From JANYGA01 sp031420415 (GTDB lineage Bacteria > Vulcanimicrobiota > Vulcanimicrobiia > Vulcanimicrobiales > Vulcanimicrobiaceae): 64,000 bases of DNA. The translations under genes and the position numbers were made by a program. The number at the start of each line of letters is the position of its first letter. Position 1 is the first letter of the stretch. Of the stretch, positions 8,297-17,116 are shown one piece after another. The DNA lies in contig JANOMT010000056.1 in the NCBI GenBank assembly GCA_031420415.1, positions 1-64,000 of the forward strand. The letters run 5' to 3'. The notes beneath the pieces are model-generated. The model worked only from the letters and a program-made list of their open reading frames with translations. It had not been told where the DNA came from and made no database searches.

Positions 8297-8650
8297 TTAG
8301 CCGGCGAGGCTGAAGAGCTGTTGGAGCTGGTACGGGGTGGCGTTCGAGTTCGTGTAGTTCGTATTCGTCGCGTCGTCGTAGACGATCGTGATCTTGCCGT
8401 TGCGCGCGCCTTGCTTGACCGTCTCGACCCAGGTCGCCGGATCAGCGCTAATCTGTATCGCCGACTGGGTGATGCTCTGCACGGTCGCCGTGACCTGCGT
8501 TTGCGTGCCAGTCTGGTTCTGCCAAGCGGGCACGATGTGCGGGAAGCCGCAGAAGACCTTACTCCCGGCGGCACCCGTGAACGAGAAGATAATGACGGCA
8601 CCGTCATCCCATTCGATGACGACGCTAGCGAGAACGCTTTGCACACTCAT
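8297..8650 (-). CDS. Unknown 117-aa protein, first gene of protease operon
   Basis: I do not recognise this family. The 117-residue product starts with a beta-rich stretch (VLASVVIEWDDGAVIIFSF), has one cysteine (VFCGFPHI) and is Thr/Gln/Asn-rich in the middle (QNQTGTQTQVTATVQ). It has no signal peptide or membrane segment. GAGGTG lies 5 nt before the ATG and a good sigma70-type promoter lies ~50 bp upstream. Its position ahead of the metalloprotease suggests a substrate, chaperone or inhibitor, which is inference from context only. Confidence 0.65.
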   Translation of the reverse strand: MSVQSVLASVVIEWDDGAVIIFSFTGAAGSKVFCGFPHIVPAWQNQTGTQTQVTATVQSITQSAIQISADPATWVETVKQGARNGKITIVYDDATNTNYTNSNATPYQLQQLFSLAG

Positions 8651-8697
8651 AGGGTCACCTCGATCGTCGAGTACCGAAGCTTCGTGGGAGTAGCGCT

Positions 8698-8726
8698 ATT
8701 CTAGCACCAGTCGGAGACGGTGTCAT
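8698..8726 (-). promoter_or_regulatory. Sigma70-type promoter of the 117-aa/metalloprotease operon
   Basis: On the minus strand ATGACA (8726-8721) is followed after exactly 17 bp by TAGAAT (8703-8698), about 48 bp before the ATG at 8650. Both hexamers differ from consensus at one position. Confidence 0.6.
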
Positions 8727-8983
8727 CGTGCGGTCCAAGGAATTTTTAATATCCCGGTAGCCGCCCATTAATTGTCAATAACGTCAATAGCCTTAACGTC
8801 CATCACGCTCGCGCGGGCGAAATCGATTAGTGGTTGACTCTGTGCAAAGCGCCAAGGAACTGATATTCAAAAATCGAGATAGTAAAATTGCTACGGCTCA
8901 CGCGCGACCTCCAATCGACGGCATGTGCAGCATTTGTGATCGAAAACAATCTTAGCGTGGAATGGACAGATCCTTAACGGATT
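8727..8983. other. Intergenic region
   Basis: No gene is seen. The sequence is lower in GC than coding flanks and carries several TAA/TTA triplets in each frame. Confidence 0.4.
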
Positions 8984-9659
8984 ATGATCGGGCACGTTCA
9001 CGCAGGAGTGGCAGGTGGGAAACTCTGGTACGCCCTGCCTGACGTGGTTGCGTCGGTTCTCCTAACCGGTAATGTCCCGCGCCTGCTCCGTGCCGTGCGA
9101 CTCGTGCCGAAGGGAAAGATGCGCGGCCTGCGGCCCGTCATGCTCGCCGGTAAAATGATGGTAGATCCCCGGAAGACCGATTTCTTCAAGACGGTCGTTG
9201 ACGAACGGAAGCGGTTGGCGAAGCGCACCGACATTACCGACGAGGAGCGCAGCCGACTCGACCGTCTCCTTAAAGCCTGGCAAACGCGACGTCATTCGGC
9301 ATCATGGGAGATGGTGCAACACGAGCTTCCGGAAGGCAAGACACAAAAAGTTCATAGGATACGTTGATGAGCTTGGTGCTGCGGCCGCGGACGATTCTAA
9401 AGTTGAATTTGGCTTTTCGACGCTTGTCTCTGGAATTGGTAGCGCGGGCTTTGCGCCAGCTCAACAGGAAGCAATCTCCGGCTTTGCTAGCGACGTTGCG
9501 ACGGCGATCTTTGCTGCGCGTCGACGACAGTTAACTGGAAAGCAGGCAACAAAGGCGAAAGCCGCGGTCGACTATTTCGCGGAGCGACTTATTGCAGTCG
9601 CTGACGACGAGTATTCAGCCCAGCTAGATAATGAGCAAGGCTTAAACGGCGCACGCTAA
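8984..9659 (+). pseudogene. Frameshifted remnant, possibly of a DNA polymerase-like gene
   Basis: The first part (8984-9367) reads through a basic, well-folded-looking stretch: ALPDVVASVLLTGNVP, GLRPVMLAG, DPRKTDFFKTVVDERKRL and EMVQHELPEGKTQKV. My recollection is that similar strings occur in family-B-like polymerases of actinobacterial plasmids, but this is not certain. The frame then breaks near 9360 and a second open piece (about 9362-9659) has coding-like codon use but a different character (SGFASDVATAIFAARRRQ). It appears to be a mosaic of degraded genes. Confidence 0.4.
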
Positions 9660-9776
9660 CCTAAGCAGTTCCGCTCGGCACCAATCGGCGAGCTGCTGGA
9701 GAAGAAGAGAGCGTAGTCGCGCGTGCGGGACCTCATCACCAGTACCGGCCGGGTTGCCCGGCGAGGAGAAGCGAGG

Positions 9777-10085
9777 ATGGGGTTTTCTATTTCCGTGAAC
9801 GACCACGAAACGATCGCGGCGCTTGCAAAGGCGATCGCGGGTGAAATCGTCACCCACTGGGCGCGAGTACGAACCCGCCGGTTCGCGTCATTCACGAACC
9901 GCTAGCCGACGTCGTCGAGATTGGGTCGCTCGTGATTGACACGAAAGCGTACGACGTCACCGATGACGGCGTGCCCGTTACGCTCAAGCCACGCGAGTAT
10001 GCGTTGCTGCTTGCGCTCGCACGCGGAGCCGGACACGCATTCACGCGCGAGAAGTTACTCGAGCTGTCCCACCCGATCCGCAAAC
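9777..10085 (+). pseudogene. Remnant of OmpR-type winged-helix regulator
   Basis: A start after a purine-rich GAGGAGAAGCGAGG opens MGFSISVNDHETIAALAKA. A frameshift near 9865 leads into VEIGSLVIDTKAYDV, then VTLKPREYALLLALARGAG and FTREKLLEL, the hallmark strands and helices of OmpR/PhoB effector domains. The frame is lost at about 10085, before the recognition-helix region is complete. The gene is broken at both ends and is not expected to make a working regulator. Confidence 0.65.
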
Positions 10086-10425
10086 GTATCTCGGCGGCCC
10101 GCAACAATATCCTGATTCATTCATTAGCGAAACATATCCGAATGCGCTTGGCTGGGGTGCGTACGAGACGTATGACGGGATTGATCTCAGTTTCGGCGGC
10201 GTTCCAGCATCCGTACGGAAAGCAGGCGGCGCGTTCAACGACCCCCATCCGCCGTATCCTTGCGCCGTCGATTCGCAAAACTATTCCTCGGCGTTGCGCT
10301 TGAACTCCTCGCTGAACGTCCGTCGATCTTGTTTTCCCATGACACCTCGTGGCCGGACATTCGCCAGCAGTCTGAATGTGTCCGGGAAACCGGGACAGGC
10401 TCAATACGCAATTTGTTTGCACTAG
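10086..10425 (+). pseudogene. Unknown coding fragment fused to regulator remnant
   Basis: In the frame shifted relative to the regulator remnant, an open stretch reads QTYLGGPQQYPDSFISETYP, then NALGWGAYETYDGIDLSFGG and HPPYPCAVDSQNYSSALRLN. The amino-acid makeup (Gly, Tyr, Pro, Asn) looks like a real extracellular protein fragment, not noise. There is no start codon, and the stop is at 10423-10425. Family unknown. Confidence 0.35.
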
Positions 10426-10600
10426 AAAAGCGACGGCGCTTGGCCTTTCCGACGACCTCGGTATTTGGTGCGTTCTCGCCGTTTGCCGATCGCGAACCAT
10501 TGCGCGATGTTCCACTCATGGTATGCTCCTGGCAGCCCCGGATTAAGCGAAGATTTCAACGGCTGCTGGTACCAGATCATCCTGACACATGGGGAACGAC

Positions 10601-10768
10601 ATGAAACGACTACGCATCGGAAGTCTCGTCCTGGGTGTGGTATGCATCTATGTAATGAACTTTCTTGCACTCGTTCTCCATTTCTCAGACCAACGTATTC
10701 TAGCTCCTTTCGGTTTTAGCGGTTCCTTACTACTATTACTTTCTTTCGTACTCCAACTTCGCAAGTAG
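10601..10768 (+). CDS. Small two-helix membrane protein (55 aa)
   Basis: An ATG preceded by GGGGAA (10591-10596) opens 55 codons. They encode a positively charged start (MKRLRIG), a hydrophobic helix (SLVLGVVCIYVMNFLALVL), a short HFSDQR loop and a second helix (GFSGSLLLLLSFVLQL) ending in RK. It is followed after 19 nt by a lipoprotein start. The function is unknown; the layout is that of a small inner-membrane protein with both ends inside. Confidence 0.5.
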   Translation: MKRLRIGSLVLGVVCIYVMNFLALVLHFSDQRILAPFGFSGSLLLLLSFVLQLRK

Positions 10769-10787
10769 TTCAAGGGAGAATGATTAC

Positions 10788-11027
10788 ATGAATCGCTCAA
10801 CTTTTATTGGCTCGGGAATGGCCCTTACAGGTGCTGGGTTACTATCATCGTGTTCCACTCAACTCGCGCATATAGCGATAGCAACAGCATCGCCGCAGAC
10901 GTTAGATCTCGTTCGACCAAACGTTCTTACAGCTATCGAAGGTTACCAAGAGGCGGGACGTAACGATCTATTCTGGAGTCAGTATGCCAAGACGTCCGCG
11001 CCGACTCTCATCGTGCCAAAAACAATC
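10788..11027 (+). pseudogene. Lipoprotein N-terminus truncated by IS
   Basis: The frame starts MNRSTFIGSGMALTGAGLLSSC, a lipoprotein signal with a lipobox (LLSSC). About 58 more residues follow, up to WSQYAKTSAPTLIVPKTI, where the left end of the decayed IS (11028) interrupts it. AGGGAGAA lies 7 nt upstream of the start. The sequence right of the IS does not continue this gene, so the rest has been deleted. Confidence 0.7.
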
Positions 11028-12285
11028 TGGAGCTGGCCCGGTTCCGTGGACACTTTCCGCTTAGCGGAGAAGGGTCCGAGAATGGCCAGAAAACATCCTA
11101 AAGCCTACCCGCCGGAATTCCGACAAGAAGATCGTCGAGCTCGCGCGAGCTGGGCGGCAGCCGGACGACCTGGCGCACGAAGTCAGTCGTGCGCGGCAAA
11201 CGGTGCGGAACTGGATCAGTGAGCATGAACTCGATAGTGGCGATCGGCGCGACGGGCCAACGAGCGAAGAACGTACCGAACTCTTCAAATTGCGCAAGTG
11301 AGTGAAGCAGCTGACGATCGAGCCTGAAGTCCTCTCAAAAGCCGAGGTCTGGTTCGCTCGGGAAACCGACGCGGTACCGAAGAGATCTTCGGATTCGTGA
11401 AGAGCAATCAGGGCTAAGATTCGTATTTCTACGCTGTGCCGTACGCTTCAAATTTCTGCGAGCGGATACTATGCGTGGGTAACTCGTCCGCCGTCGGCGC
11501 ATAAGATTTCCGATCTACTATTGGGTGATCGGATTGAAGCGAATTGACGCGAATCGCGCGAGACGTACGGACGCCCGCGCATTCCAGCCGATCTCATCGA
11601 CGAAGGCATTCACGTCAGCGATAAACGCGTTGCTCGTTTGATAAAAGAACGCAGTATCCACGGGGCTTCGCGGCGCAAGGGTATTAAAAAAACCATCTGC
11701 GATCACGATGCACGAGTAGCGCCGGACTTGGTCGATCGTCAGTTTACTGCAACGAAGCCCGAGCAACTTTGGGTTGCCGATATCACGAACATTCCAACAT
11801 GGAGCGGCTTTTTTTTTGTAGCGATCGTGTTCGATATCTATAGTCGGCGCGTCGTCGGTTGGGCGATGGCAACGCATTTGCCTACCGAGTTGGTTCTTGA
11901 TGCGTTGAATATGGCTATCTATTGGCGCAATCCGACCAACGTGATCCATCATTGCGATCAAGGCACGCAGTACACGTCGATCGCATTTGGCGTTCGCTGT
12001 AAGGAAGCCGGCGTTCGTCCGTCGATAGAGTCAGTTGGCGACTGCTACGACACAATGCGATGTTTCAGAGCTTCAAAGCAATTCTCGAGTGCGCGCTGCT
12101 CGTCAAGCATCACTTCAACACTCCGCGCGAAGCGAGTCTTGCTGTCTTCGATTTCATCGAGGGCTTCTACAATCCGCGCCGCCGACAAACGTCGATCGGC
12201 TCGATCTCTCCGATCGAGTACGAGCGCAGCACTCAGGCGGCTTGATGTCTAATCGACAACTCTCCACGGAACCGGGCCAGTTTCA
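11028..12285 (+). mobile_element. Decayed IS3-family insertion sequence
   Basis: Imperfect inverted ends of about 25 bp share the core CTGGCCCGGTTCCGTGGA: the left end starts TGGAG at 11028 and the right end finishes TTTCA at 12285. The transposase genes between them are broken by several frameshifts and stops. The two flanks differ (AATC on the left, GATC on the right) and belong to unrelated gene fragments, which points to deletion or recombination after insertion. Confidence 0.85.
11083..12245 (+). pseudogene. Frameshifted IS3 transposase genes
   Basis: OrfA starts MARKHPKAYPPEFR and shifts frame after ~17 codons into IVELARAGRQPDDLA and VRNWISEHEL. OrfB is recognisable as YYAWVTRPPSAH, then after an in-frame stop near 11547 as YGRPRIPADLIDEG, then the integrase core (QLWVADITNIPT, NVIHHCDQGTQYTS). 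A further shift near 12055 leads into NPRRRQTSIGSISPIEYE. At least four disabling lesions mean it cannot transpose on its own. Confidence 0.85.
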
Positions 12286-12484
12286 AGATCCGCAATCCGC
12301 CGCGTTTCGTGTCGCAGTCGTTCTGTGGATCGCGTCAATGGTGGAGCTTGGCATTGTTCGCGATTGGTTGATGTTTACCGTCGCGGGCGGGTTCGTCGTC
12401 CTATCGCTTACGCTGTTCGCAACGACGCGGCTTGCGCCACTTAGCGCGGCGCTTCCATCGCGCCGATCGGCAATCGTGAAGTAG
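12286..12484 (+). pseudogene. C-terminal fragment of a membrane protein
   Basis: Directly right of the IS, an open frame encodes about 65 residues with two probable transmembrane helices (FRVAVVLWIASMVELGIV and WLMFTVAGGFVVLSLTLF) and a basic tail ending IVK. The N-terminal part is missing. It does not match the lipoprotein fragment on the other side of the IS. Confidence 0.5.
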
Positions 12485-13371
12485 CGTACGCGCAGATCAC
12501 GACCTTGCGCGAACGTCCGTTGGAGATTCGCCAGTGCCGTTCGTGTCGTGACGCCCGAATCGAGTTGCCTTCGCATCGTCGTGCCGTCTGCGTTGTCGAA
12601 GTTGGCAGCGTCATCGCGCGCGAAACTTTGCGTCGTCGCGTTGCCCAACGCGAACGCGTACCCGATATGTCCGGCGCTGCCGGTGGCGTTCGCAGCGATG
12701 GTCGCGGGTCGGTGCGAGCGATTGCAGATTTACTTCGCCACCGATGGTATTCGCCGCGCTCGCGCTCTCGGGACCGAGACGCTCGGTCACCTCGATCGCT
12801 CGAAAGGGCGAGATCGGGAATTGCGGGAGATCGAGATCTTTCGTATTCGTATTGTTGAGAATTTGGCCGTCCAATGCGACGAGCGTCTCCGAGGGATCCG
12901 GGGCACGCAAGGCGACGACGGCTACGGCATTCGGCGCACCGCCGTTCGGTCTCGCGATGGTTGCCGATGGCAGCTGTTCGAGCGCATCGGTGATATGGTT
13001 GAATCCCGCTTCTTTGAGCGACTTGCGACTGAAGAGAACCGACGGAATGGTTCCGCTCGGCAGTGCCAGACGTCTATCGACGGTGATGCGGCTAATCGTG
13101 CGCAATTGCTTTGCGTCCAGCGGATGGAGTTCGACGTCGAGTCGCGAGCCGCCATAAACGACGCGCGCTCGATGGTTGTGGTGGCAAAACCGGGCGCTAC
13201 GACCGAGACTCGATACGTTCCCCGATCGACCTCGATATCGAACCGGCCGAGGCGTCCGGTCTCGATCGATGCCGGGGCCGTGCCGACAAGCACGACGCGA
13301 GCGTGCTCGATCGGCGTACCGTCCGGAGTAAGGACAAACCCGCTGATGGCACAAACACGCAAGCGCAGCAA
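12485..13371 (-). pseudogene. TonB-dependent receptor remnant (regulatory and plug domains)
   Basis: From 13371 leftwards the frame reads SGFVLTPDGTPIEHARVVLVG and GTYRVSVVAPGF, a carboxypeptidase-regulatory-like domain. A frameshift near 13165 leads to a plug-like part (NHITDALEQLPSATI, ILNNTNTKDLDL, ASAANTIGGEVNLQSL). A second shift near 12640 leads to barrel-like text (YAFALGNATTQSF, GRDLRVRYFTIADRR). The barrel ends near the membrane-protein fragment after far fewer residues than the ~700 of a full receptor. It is a truncated, non-functional outer-membrane receptor gene. Confidence 0.7.
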
Positions 13372-13403
13372 TGAAGGGAAGATTTACGCGTCATTCTTCG
13401 CAA

Positions 13404-13725
13404 GTGATCGTGCGTCGTCCGTCAGTCGAGCCGACTGCGATCGTTTTAAGGTGTCGTGTTTTTCAGGAAAATCGGCAACTCGTTTTCCGCAACGTGCGAG
13501 AGCGTCGACCGCAAATCGAAGGGCATATTGGCGAGTACGCGCGGGGATTGAGGGCGGCGAATGCTACAGATTGCCGACGATTCGGGTGCGTGCAAATCTT
13601 CACGATAATCCGCACGACCCTTATGGCCACAGCTCGACCGCGCAATTGCCAAAAGCCTGGTCGGCGACTATCTCCGTTCGCTTGAAACGATGAAAATCCG
13701 AAGCGAAGCGACAACCGCAACGTAG
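13404..13725. other. Intergenic stretch without recognised gene
   Basis: No frame in these 320 bp gives a protein with family character or coherent codon use. It includes whatever promoter served the decayed receptor gene. Confidence 0.4.
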
Positions 13726-13749
13726 GCCTCTGCGCAAACGCGCAGAGGC
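13726..13749 (-). terminator. Perfect 10-bp hairpin after the lectin-like gene
   Basis: GCCTCTGCGC-AAAC-GCGCAGAGGC is a perfect 10-bp stem with a 4-nt loop. It abuts the TAG stop (13749-13751) of the minus-strand exported protein. No U-run follows on the minus strand, so it may act as a weak or Rho-assisted terminator or as an mRNA end stabiliser. Confidence 0.5.
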
Positions 13750-15662
13750 TAAATGTGCGACCTTGGAGTTGGCGGGGCCGAACCCGACGCGCGTCCGGAA
13801 ATCCCGTCTCCGGTCGGCAGAGGTCCGAATCCGGGCACCGCCCCGCCAAACGCCGCAGAGACGGCTCGCATCCGAGCGAGATCGCGTTGCAGTTTTACTG
13901 AATCAGAAACCGATCGAATCAGCGGAACCAGCCTCGGGCGCGTCCTGCGACCGATTCTCCAATCTTCCCCCTTCACGACATGTGGCGTGGGAATCTGCAA
14001 CAGGCGTGTGTCCGGGCGGCGCACCACAGCTGGCATGTTGGCGTGAAAAATCTTGAGTTGCGCGGCGTTCATCGGTGGCAGTCTGTCGTCTTCCGATTTG
14101 ACGACGCGCGCGAATGCCGCCGGCGTCAGAACGTGCGGGAAACCGGGCGAATGTTTCAGCGTTCCCAGCGTCCGCACGGGTCCCCGCGCTACGCCGGTAT
14201 ACTTCAGTTCCAGCACACCATCGATCAACGCGTGTTTATCCGGAGTTGGCATGTTGAACGTCAGTTCGACCCCGACGCCCGGTACGATGCTTGCGACTGA
14301 GATCGATACGGCGCTGCTATTGCTGGCGAATGCCGTCTGGTCTCCGAAAACCACGGACGTTGCGCCTTGCGGCCACGGCAGCATAACGGTGTACTGATTG
14401 TTGGCGAGCATGAGCTCGTGATCTTGCGACGAGCATCCGCCTTCGTTTCCCCAGTTGCGCACGAACATCGCCCATAGTTCGTAGTTGGAATCGCCGATTG
14501 CTCGAACGGAGAGCCCGTACGCGGGATGCAGCTCTCCGCTGCACGGGTGGGCGCAATCTAAATCGACGAGACCCGTTACGACTGCGAACTGGCCGTCTAA
14601 AATGCCAGACGGTGTGGGGAAAGTTCCTTCGTTATCGACGGCATGCTTGAGGTCGGTCCACCATTTTGACGTGAAGTTGTCGATGGTTTCGTCCGAATCG
14701 AACTCGATATGATACCCCGCCGGACGGCCTTCGGTCGCCCCCGCGTTATTGGTCGTCGCGAGATCGATCGAGTAGTCGTCATCGAGACCCGCATCGGATT
14801 TGGAATCCCAGGTCAACGATCCCGTGTACGTCCCGGGCCCCCAGTTCGCGTGTCCGGATAGTGGACCACCTAAATGATCGCAGGAGAAAGTTGAATTTGG
14901 AAACGACGATAGGTCGACGGAGGGAGTCTGCGTCGTGCATGGCAGCAACCACGGCGTTGCGCAGGTGTCGTCGCCGGCCAAACCGGTCGGATGAAATCGC
15001 GGATTCCGATCGTGATTGATTTGTTCGCCCCAACGCGCGTCCAGTGGGATCGCGTTCCCGTCGACTCGATCCCAGAAAAGGTCGAATGGCGCAACGTCTC
15101 CGGTCGGAGCGGGCGTTGCGGCATTGTGCGTGATCGTGAGCGTCACTTCAGCCGCGCCGCCGTCGGCCCCGGCACATTGATTTTCGGTGCCATTGTCGTG
15201 GTCTTGGTAGCCGTTATCGTCGTAGTTGTCGTCGGAATAGCCAAGGCGCAAAAAGAGACCTGCGCTCCCCGTTCCGCTTGTTACGTGCAGGGGCTTTCCA
15301 ACGATGCCGGCGATCGGTATCATCACGCCGGTTGCTCCGGGAATCCAGATCTCTCCGAAGTAGTATCGATCGGAATCTTCGCCCGATGGATTCACGTAGC
15401 GTTTCCAGGTGTCGCCAACGCCACCGGTTTGCACGCATCCGCTCGCGTTGACGATAACCGAGTCGCCCGGCGCGAACGCGATCTGAGGGTAGCTCGTCAG
15501 CGATCGCTTCACGTCCGGCTGTCTGATATGGACGATCTCAACGTTGGGCGACGGATTATCGATGCTAATGATGTCGAACGTGTCATTCGCGGCCCGCGCG
15601 CTAGGCGAGAAAAGCAGCGCTGCAAGAATGAAAGAAAACCATGCGATGGAGCGTCCGAGCAT
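13749..15662 (-). CDS. Large exported protein with PA-IL lectin-like N-terminal domain
   Basis: This 637-residue protein has a clear signal peptide (IAWFSFILAALLFSPSARA). Residues ~55-175 contain GDSVIVNASGCVQTGG and later LRLGYSDDNYDDNGY. The spacing and sense resemble the PA-IL/LecA galactose-binding fold with its Ca-ligand Asp/Asn loop, but this is a proposal. The middle ~300 residues hold paired cysteines (DLDCAHPCSGE, GCSSQDH) and many Asp/Asn/Gly, typical of extracellular beta domains. The last ~100 residues are Arg/Pro-rich. GGAGG stands 5 nt before the ATG. It is a monocistronic minus-strand gene with a hairpin after the stop. Confidence 0.65.
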   Translation of the reverse strand: MLGRSIAWFSFILAALLFSPSARAANDTFDIISIDNPSPNVEIVHIRQPDVKRSLTSYPQIAFAPGDSVIVNASGCVQTGGVGDTWKRYVNPSGEDSDRYYFGEIWIPGATGVMIPIAGIVGKPLHVTSGTGSAGLFLRLGYSDDNYDDNGYQDHDNGTENQCAGADGGAAEVTLTITHNAATPAPTGDVAPFDLFWDRVDGNAIPLDARWGEQINHDRNPRFHPTGLAGDDTCATPWLLPCTTQTPSVDLSSFPNSTFSCDHLGGPLSGHANWGPGTYTGSLTWDSKSDAGLDDDYSIDLATTNNAGATEGRPAGYHIEFDSDETIDNFTSKWWTDLKHAVDNEGTFPTPSGILDGQFAVVTGLVDLDCAHPCSGELHPAYGLSVRAIGDSNYELWAMFVRNWGNEGGCSSQDHELMLANNQYTVMLPWPQGATSVVFGDQTAFASNSSAVSISVASIVPGVGVELTFNMPTPDKHALIDGVLELKYTGVARGPVRTLGTLKHSPGFPHVLTPAAFARVVKSEDDRLPPMNAAQLKIFHANMPAVVRRPDTRLLQIPTPHVVKGEDWRIGRRTRPRLVPLIRSVSDSVKLQRDLARMRAVSAAFGGAVPGFGPLPTGDGISGRASGSAPPTPRSHI

Positions 15663-16333
15663 AGCACCTCCGCCCGCGTAACATCAATTTGCTTAACTAC
15701 GAGGACGTTTACTGCGATTCGTGTCTTGATATGATTGCCCTCGCGCTGCTCAATGCGATCGTGCGAGTGGTTTCCGTCTCATCCGCTGCCGTTACCGTTT
15801 GGCGCGTCCGCTAGGCGATCGAATCGGAGCGGGCGCCGACAAGCAGACGTCGCGGTCGTTGCAAGAATCGACGGCCACCCGTTACGGGCCGAGATCGAAA
15901 AACCGAACGGCGTCGAAGCGCTCCCTCGGGCCACGATTGCACCACCGTCGTCGCGTCGCCGAAACCATGGATGTAGAACGAAAAGTTGCCGGCTACGCAC
16001 TCGATGCGCAGAATGAGGTTGGAGAGCTCGAGGCGTGCGTGTTTAAGTCGGTACTGGGTGCCGATCGGAGCAGCTTCGGGAGCTTACGCGCGGGACGCGC
16101 GGCGCAGTCGCTTAGGTATTCGACGACCCCGATGAAGCATATGAAATTAAAGTCGTCTGACGCCGCGGTTTCTGGACATAACGAACGATTATTCTCGGAA
16201 CGACCCCTTGGTCATTTGTAGCTCAGTCGTCGTGCCTAGAGCGCTAACGTGTATATCGACCACCCTGGCTTACTAACGACCCTAGCGGATCTTCTGAGTC
16301 AGCGCTTGGCTCGGGATAGTACATGGGTAAGAG
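15663..16333. other. 670-bp region with possible degraded coding traces
   Basis: No intact gene is found. On the minus strand between about 16080 and 15890 a short run (LELSNLILRIECVAGNFSFY, then IHGFGDATTVVQSW) looks coding but has no start and soon loses its frame. It may be a relic of another exported protein. The rest shows no structure I can name. Confidence 0.35.
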
Positions 16334-16745
16334 CTACTTTAGGTATTGCAGTGGATTAACGTCGATAAGAGTGGGATTGAGACGGACAAACTCACGCAAC
16401 AGATACTCGTGTCCTTGGCCCATGACCAGCACGACGCGTTCGCCGGGGTGAATTGCGCTGAGAATATTTGAAAAGATGAGACAGTTTCGCGTGTACCATT
16501 GCGCGCCACATACGTTGCTCCGATCCTATTGACGGCCTACCGCAGTGAGCGGCCCACCGGAGCCTACCCGGCAGTAAGTTCGGGGAATGCTTCCGGTCGA
16601 TCTCCCCACGTCGTGCGCTGCTTCTTTTTCGGATCGAGCAGCACGACGAAGGAACCCTCGGCGTGCCAACGCTCAAATTTTGCCACGATCTCATTGAGGT
16701 CGTCGCTTTCGGACGCCGTGAGCAAAGAGATACGAGCGTTCACGC
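16334..16745 (-). pseudogene. DUF5694-like protein remnant
   Basis: From 16745 a GTG opens NARISLLTASESDDLNEIVAKF and DPKKKQRTTWGDRPEAFPEL, then stops. In shifted frames the C-terminal hallmark follows: RNCLIFSNIL, then HPGERVVLVMGQGHEYLLRE, then LIDVNPLQYLK with a TAG at 16334. This RN..I.NI...RVLVI.GxGH..L pattern is what I associate with DUF5694. A full member is ~250 residues; much of the middle is missing here and at least two frameshifts are present. Confidence 0.5.
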
Positions 16746-16748
16746 TGT

Positions 16749-17045
16749 GACCTCCTCGATCACGTACGCGTCGTCGGCATCGACTCCGCACCCGCGAATC
16801 ATCTCTCCAACGCCGCGGCGACGATCGTCGTCCATCGACAAGAATACCACGACGTTGACGAAACGGCTGATGGTCTGACGGATGACCGGGGCGTTACTGA
16901 GCCGCACAAAATCCTCGAGACGTTCGGTGGAGCTTGGCCGATCTCGGAGGCATCGTCGGAGCGATTTCGGGAAATCTGCGATCTCGTACGCTCGAAATCG
17001 CTCGCGCTTGCAAACGAACTCGAAAGCCAGGCGAGTCGCGTCTAA
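16749..17045 (+). pseudogene. Unknown 5'-truncated coding fragment
   Basis: A 98-codon open frame with strongly host-like codon use has no start codon. It reads VVGIDSAPANHLSNAAATIV, then EYHDVDETADGLTDDRG, TEPHKILETFGGAWP and a helical SSERFREICDLVRSKSLALA. It ends at TAA 17043, 71 nt before the methanethiol-oxidase-like gene. I do not recognise it. It may be the tail of a gene once upstream in the same operon. Confidence 0.4.
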
Positions 17046-17116
17046 CGGCCGTTGCGAAGCGGTGCCGTTCTACCGCTCGCCGAACGCGATTTAGCGATCG
17101 TATTGAGGAGTTAGTG

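Noticed and set aside
12548..13693. 381-codon plus-strand open frame
   Set aside because: It is antisense to the decayed TonB-dependent receptor. Its composition is Arg/Ser-rich with no family pattern.
16934..17116. N-terminal extension of the SBP56 gene
   Set aside because: Arg-rich shadow sequence; the ATG at 17117 has GAGGAG and matches the family start.
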